A DNA stretch of 8,110 nucleotides, from NCBI GenBank assembly GCA_035511515.1, contig DATKFG010000115.1, positions 1 to 8,110 on the forward strand, read 5' to 3'. The position numbers and the translations under genes are program-made. Shown here piece after piece: positions 5,676 through 8,110 of this stretch (its first letter is position 1; each line of letters opens with the position of its first letter). The notes under the pieces were generated by a model that saw only the letters and a program-made list of their open reading frames with translations, made no database searches and was not told the DNA's origin. Source of the DNA: VBCK01 sp035511515 (lineage in GTDB: Bacteria > Pseudomonadota > Gammaproteobacteria > Burkholderiales > Burkholderiaceae_F).

Positions 5676-7193
5676 TCAGCAGAAAAATCCATGCAGAAAC
5701 CATCGGCGCGGCTGCTTTAACTCGCGGTATATCCACAACGTCTGCCCGCGCTCGTTGCGTGCGACGAAGTAGTCGCGATGCACCGTCGGACGGTGCGGGT
5801 CGCCCAGATCCCACCAGCCGGCCTCGATCCGCTCCGGGCCGGCCAGCAGCGCGAGGCGGCCGCCGTAACCCGGATGCTCGTTGTGCTGCGGCAGCAGTTG
5901 CGGGGCCGGCAGGATCATCAGCGGACGCTGCTGAGCGCACGGCAGGGCCGCAGTGCGCGGGCTGCCGCGCTCGATGGCCAGCGGCACGATCCGGATCGCA
6001 TGTTCGGGCCGGTGGTCGTCGACCGCCTGCAACTGGAACACGCGCTCGGAGCCCAGCCGGGCGTGCAGGGTTTCGGCCAGTTGCAGCCAGTCCAGCCCGT
6101 CGCGAACGCTGTCCTGCGACGGCGGCAGCAGGCTGGCGTTCAATGCCTGAAACGGCGCCAGCCGATCCACCGTGAGCGACAGTCCGATGGCAGGCTCTGG
6201 CAGGCTGATCCGTGTCAGCCGCTCGGCCAGCAGTTTGGCCAGCCGCCCGGCATTGCGTTCGGGGGCGGCCAGCACCAGCACGATGGGCGTTGCGGTCACC
6301 GGTTGCACCGCGCGCGGGTCATGGTGGGCGGTGAAAACGAGCTCGGCAGCGCCCGCATCGTGGCCGCGCAGAAAACCTTCGAGCGAGCGCAGCAGCCGGT
6401 GCGCGGGAAACATCAGCTGAGCCGATTGCGTGACGTCGGCCGGCAGCTCGATGTGGGCCGCAAATCGCGCCGGCAGCGAAAACGCCGGCTGCGGGTCGGG
6501 CCGCAGGCCCAGCGCGCGATCCAGATGATCGAGCCGCTGCGCGCCGAAACGCCGTGCGAATGCATCGCGCGGCAGCGCGAGCAGCTGGCCCAGCGTGGCC
6601 AGCCCGAGCGCGTGCAGCGTCCCGGTCGTGTCCGCGTCCCATTCGAGCATCGCCAGCGGCAAGGGTGACAGTGCGGCCTGCAACTGTCCGCCGGCGGGTG
6701 CATCGCTGGCCGACAGGCCGCCGGCGCGTGCGGTGCCGATCAGCCAGGCCGCGCCCGGAGTCGGGGCATGGCCGAACGCGGCGCGGTAGCCGAGGTTTCC
6801 GAGCTCGCGCCGGATGCGCCGGTGCAGTAGCGAATGGCCGCCGAACAGGCGCTCGCTGCCGCCGGTTTCCAGCACCAGGCCGCTCGCCACGGTGCCGGTT
6901 CGGACCGCCACCTGGGCACTGAACTGGTAAGCCCAGCAGGCCAGCTCGTGCAGCGCGTCGCGTTCATGATCGGGCCGGCGCGGCACGGCCGTCAGCGTGC
7001 GCGCCAGCGCCTGCGCAGCGGCGAGCTTCATCATCGGAGCGATCCCGGCGGCGCGCGCCGAGTCGTTGCAAAACGAGATCAGCGGCCGCTCGCGCGGCCC
7101 CTCGGTGATGGCCAGCGGTCCGGTGCACGGCGCGGCGCGCGCCGCCAGCTGCAGCGGCAGCGCAGGCAGGCACACAGCGAGCCACAGAGCCAT
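5676..7193 (-). CDS. imuB: Y-family polymerase-like mutagenesis protein ImuB
   Basis: 505 residues. ImuB is an inactive Y-family relative that links DnaE2 to the sliding clamp during SOS mutagenesis. The N-terminal palm region starts ALWLAVCLPALPLQ, where active Y-family enzymes carry a catalytic Asp. The second motif is LVLETGGSERLFGG (about 107-119) instead of the SxDE of active enzymes. A helix-hairpin-helix region (about 192-230, TLHALGLATLGQLLALPRD) and a little-finger-like domain (from about 245) follow, then the ImuB C-terminal domain ending RRWFLHGFFC. I could not identify a clamp-binding motif confidently. ATG 7193 lies 48 nt after the imuA stop; no strong ribosome binding site is seen. 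The length is normal, with no frameshift. Confidence 0.95.
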   Translation of the reverse strand: MALWLAVCLPALPLQLAARAAPCTGPLAITEGPRERPLISFCNDSARAAGIAPMMKLAAAQALARTLTAVPRRPDHERDALHELACWAYQFSAQVAVRTGTVASGLVLETGGSERLFGGHSLLHRRIRRELGNLGYRAAFGHAPTPGAAWLIGTARAGGLSASDAPAGGQLQAALSPLPLAMLEWDADTTGTLHALGLATLGQLLALPRDAFARRFGAQRLDHLDRALGLRPDPQPAFSLPARFAAHIELPADVTQSAQLMFPAHRLLRSLEGFLRGHDAGAAELVFTAHHDPRAVQPVTATPIVLVLAAPERNAGRLAKLLAERLTRISLPEPAIGLSLTVDRLAPFQALNASLLPPSQDSVRDGLDWLQLAETLHARLGSERVFQLQAVDDHRPEHAIRIVPLAIERGSPRTAALPCAQQRPLMILPAPQLLPQHNEHPGYGGRLALLAGPERIEAGWWDLGDPHRPTVHRDYFVARNERGQTLWIYRELKQPRRWFLHGFFC

Positions 7194-7241
7194 CAGGCGC
7201 AGGCTGTTGAAAAGCTGCTGCGCGGGCCGCTGGCTTCAGCG

Positions 7242-7997
7242 TCAACAGCCGGCCAGCGCCGCCGTCAGCCGCCACGGTCTGACCGCCGAGGATGCGGGTG
7301 CGGCCGCCATGGCCAGCGAAGCAGCGCTCCGGTTCCATCGGTCCGGATGCACCTGCAGTGCGACCGGGTCGATCAGGGGCCGGCCGCGCCGCTTCAGGAT
7401 TTTGACAGCCAGTAAGCGGGACTGCGGCCCGCTGCTGCAAGCCAGTTGCAGGCGCAGCACGGCCGGCGAGGGCGTGCCGGCACAACGCGACGGCCGTATC
7501 GCAAACACCAGTGCGTGATGCCGCTGGGCCAGCAGGTGCAACCGGCGCAGCGCACGAAAATCGGCCTGCGCGCCGGAGCTCGGCAGCCAGCCGATCAGGG
7601 CGCCCAAGTGCGCAGCCCGCAGGGATTGCTCCACTGCCCACCAGGCTTCGCGCGCAACGGCGGGTCTGACGAAAATGCTGCAGGACGGATCGATGCCGGC
7701 TTCGGCGAGCGCCGGCGGATACGGCAAGGCCTGCTGCAGCAGATTGTCCGGCCCGGATTCGCACGGCAGGATCCAGACACAGGCGCGGCCGGCCTGGGCC
7801 TGTGCGGCCAGCGCGGGAGCCAGCAGGCTCAATTCACCGATGCCGGGGTCGTCGTACAGCAGCTCGACCAGTTGGCCATGCGGCCAGCCGCCGCCGGGCA
7901 GCTCGGCATCCAGGCCGGCAAAGCCGGTGGGTGCACATTCGGCTGCCGTGGCCGCCAGTGCCGGATCATCGGCGTGCCACACGCCCGGCAGGCACAC
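7242..7997 (-). CDS. imuA: SOS mutagenesis protein ImuA
   Basis: 251 residues from GTG 7997. ImuA is a RecA-like partner of ImuB and DnaE2 in lesion-bypass mutagenesis. The typical PTGFAGLDAELPGGGWPHGQLVELL (in two parts: PTGFAGLDAELPGGGW, about 23-38, and PHGQLVELL) is present. The position of a RecA Walker A loop reads YDDPGIGELSLL and lacks the GKT of ATP-binding RecA. The later VKILKRRG is also usual for ImuA. The GTG has GAGGG at 8005-8009, 7 nt upstream, but only six residues then precede the conserved VWHADD, fewer than in many relatives. The frame stays open upstream to the window edge, so a start further up cannot be excluded. imuA and imuB are evidently one operon. Confidence 0.93.
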   Translation of the reverse strand: MCLPGVWHADDPALAATAAECAPTGFAGLDAELPGGGWPHGQLVELLYDDPGIGELSLLAPALAAQAQAGRACVWILPCESGPDNLLQQALPYPPALAEAGIDPSCSIFVRPAVAREAWWAVEQSLRAAHLGALIGWLPSSGAQADFRALRRLHLLAQRHHALVFAIRPSRCAGTPSPAVLRLQLACSSGPQSRLLAVKILKRRGRPLIDPVALQVHPDRWNRSAASLAMAAAPASSAVRPWRLTAALAGC

Positions 7998-8003
7998 AAA
8001 ACC

Positions 8004-8054
8004 GCCCTCACCCCCTCCCCTCTCCCGCTGCGCGGGCGAGGGGCGATCGGGCGC
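8004..8054 (-). repeat. Palindromic repeat (family A) abutting the imuA start
   Basis: Inverted copy of the unit at 24-74, 50 of 51 bases identical. The arms are 8017-8028 and 8032-8043. The tail, CCCTCACCCCC on the plus strand, reads GGGGGTGAGGG on the minus strand and ends 7 nt before the imuA GTG, so the repeat contributes the putative ribosome binding site. Confidence 0.9.
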
Positions 8055-8088
8055 CGCAAGTGCGTACGCGTCTGCAGGGGCACGCGGT

Positions 8089-8110
8089 ATCGCCCCTCGC
8101 CCGCGCAGCG
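8089..8110 (+). repeat. Partial family A repeat at the window edge
   Basis: The 22 nt are identical to 31-52 and are the exact reverse complement of 8026-8047. The unit is cut off by the window edge. With 8004-8054 it forms an inverted pair separated by 41 nt, the layout called a REPIN when such repeats are mobile. Confidence 0.85.

Noticed and set aside
5778..6668. 296-codon open frame on the plus strand
   Set aside because: It is antisense to imuB and has low-complexity Arg/Gln composition with no recognisable domain.
24..8110. Palindromic repeats as a CRISPR array
   Set aside because: The copies are kilobases apart and in both orientations, with no regular spacers and no cas genes.

Overview
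This GC-rich window reads as a chromosomal piece of a proteobacterium, probably a beta- or Xanthomonas-type gammaproteobacterium. That view rests on three things: an ImuA-ImuB-DnaE2 SOS mutagenesis cassette, an E. coli-type LexA box (CTGT-N8-ACAG), and GC-rich palindromic repeats of the kind scattered through many Burkholderiales and Xanthomonadales genomes. The exact taxon cannot be fixed from the sequence.

Layout from right to left, the main direction of transcription (minus strand): imuA (7997 to 7242) and imuB (7193 to 5676); a type II toxin-antitoxin pair (Unstab_antitox-like antitoxin 5579 to 5340, ParE/RelE-like toxin 5340 to 5026); a second pair (AbrB/MazE-fold antitoxin 4981 to 4706, PIN-domain toxin 4685 to 4275); a cupin gene (4259 to 3747); a short plus-strand operon of two small secreted proteins (2747-3202 and 3207-3704); then dnaE2 (from 2620 leftwards, running off the window). 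In many relatives imuA, imuB and dnaE2 are contiguous. Here about 3 kb of accessory genes separates imuB from dnaE2.

The best regulatory signal is a 20-bp near-consensus LexA box at 2641-2660. It lies 20 nt upstream of the dnaE2 ATG and 86 nt upstream of the divergent secreted-protein operon. DnaE2 therefore appears to have its own SOS promoter, and the secreted pair may share it. No LexA box is visible in the 113 nt upstream of imuA.

Palindromic repeats are the second theme. One family (12-bp stem plus a G-rich tail) occurs at 24-74, 2371-2448, 8004-8054 and 8089-8110, with a decayed copy at 3711-3746. A second palindrome family occurs at 2104-2139 and nested inside the 2371-2448 copy. Three of these lie inside dnaE2 without breaking the reading frame, adding low-complexity peptide to the polymerase. 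The pair at 8004-8110 forms an inverted REPIN-like structure at the imuA start and may supply its ribosome binding site.

The second secreted protein is a clear internal duplication: two ~72-residue units, each with two cysteines exactly 29 residues apart. I recognise no family for it. It and the LexA-box arrangement are the least described parts of the window. No tRNA, rRNA, CRISPR array, transposase or replication origin was seen.
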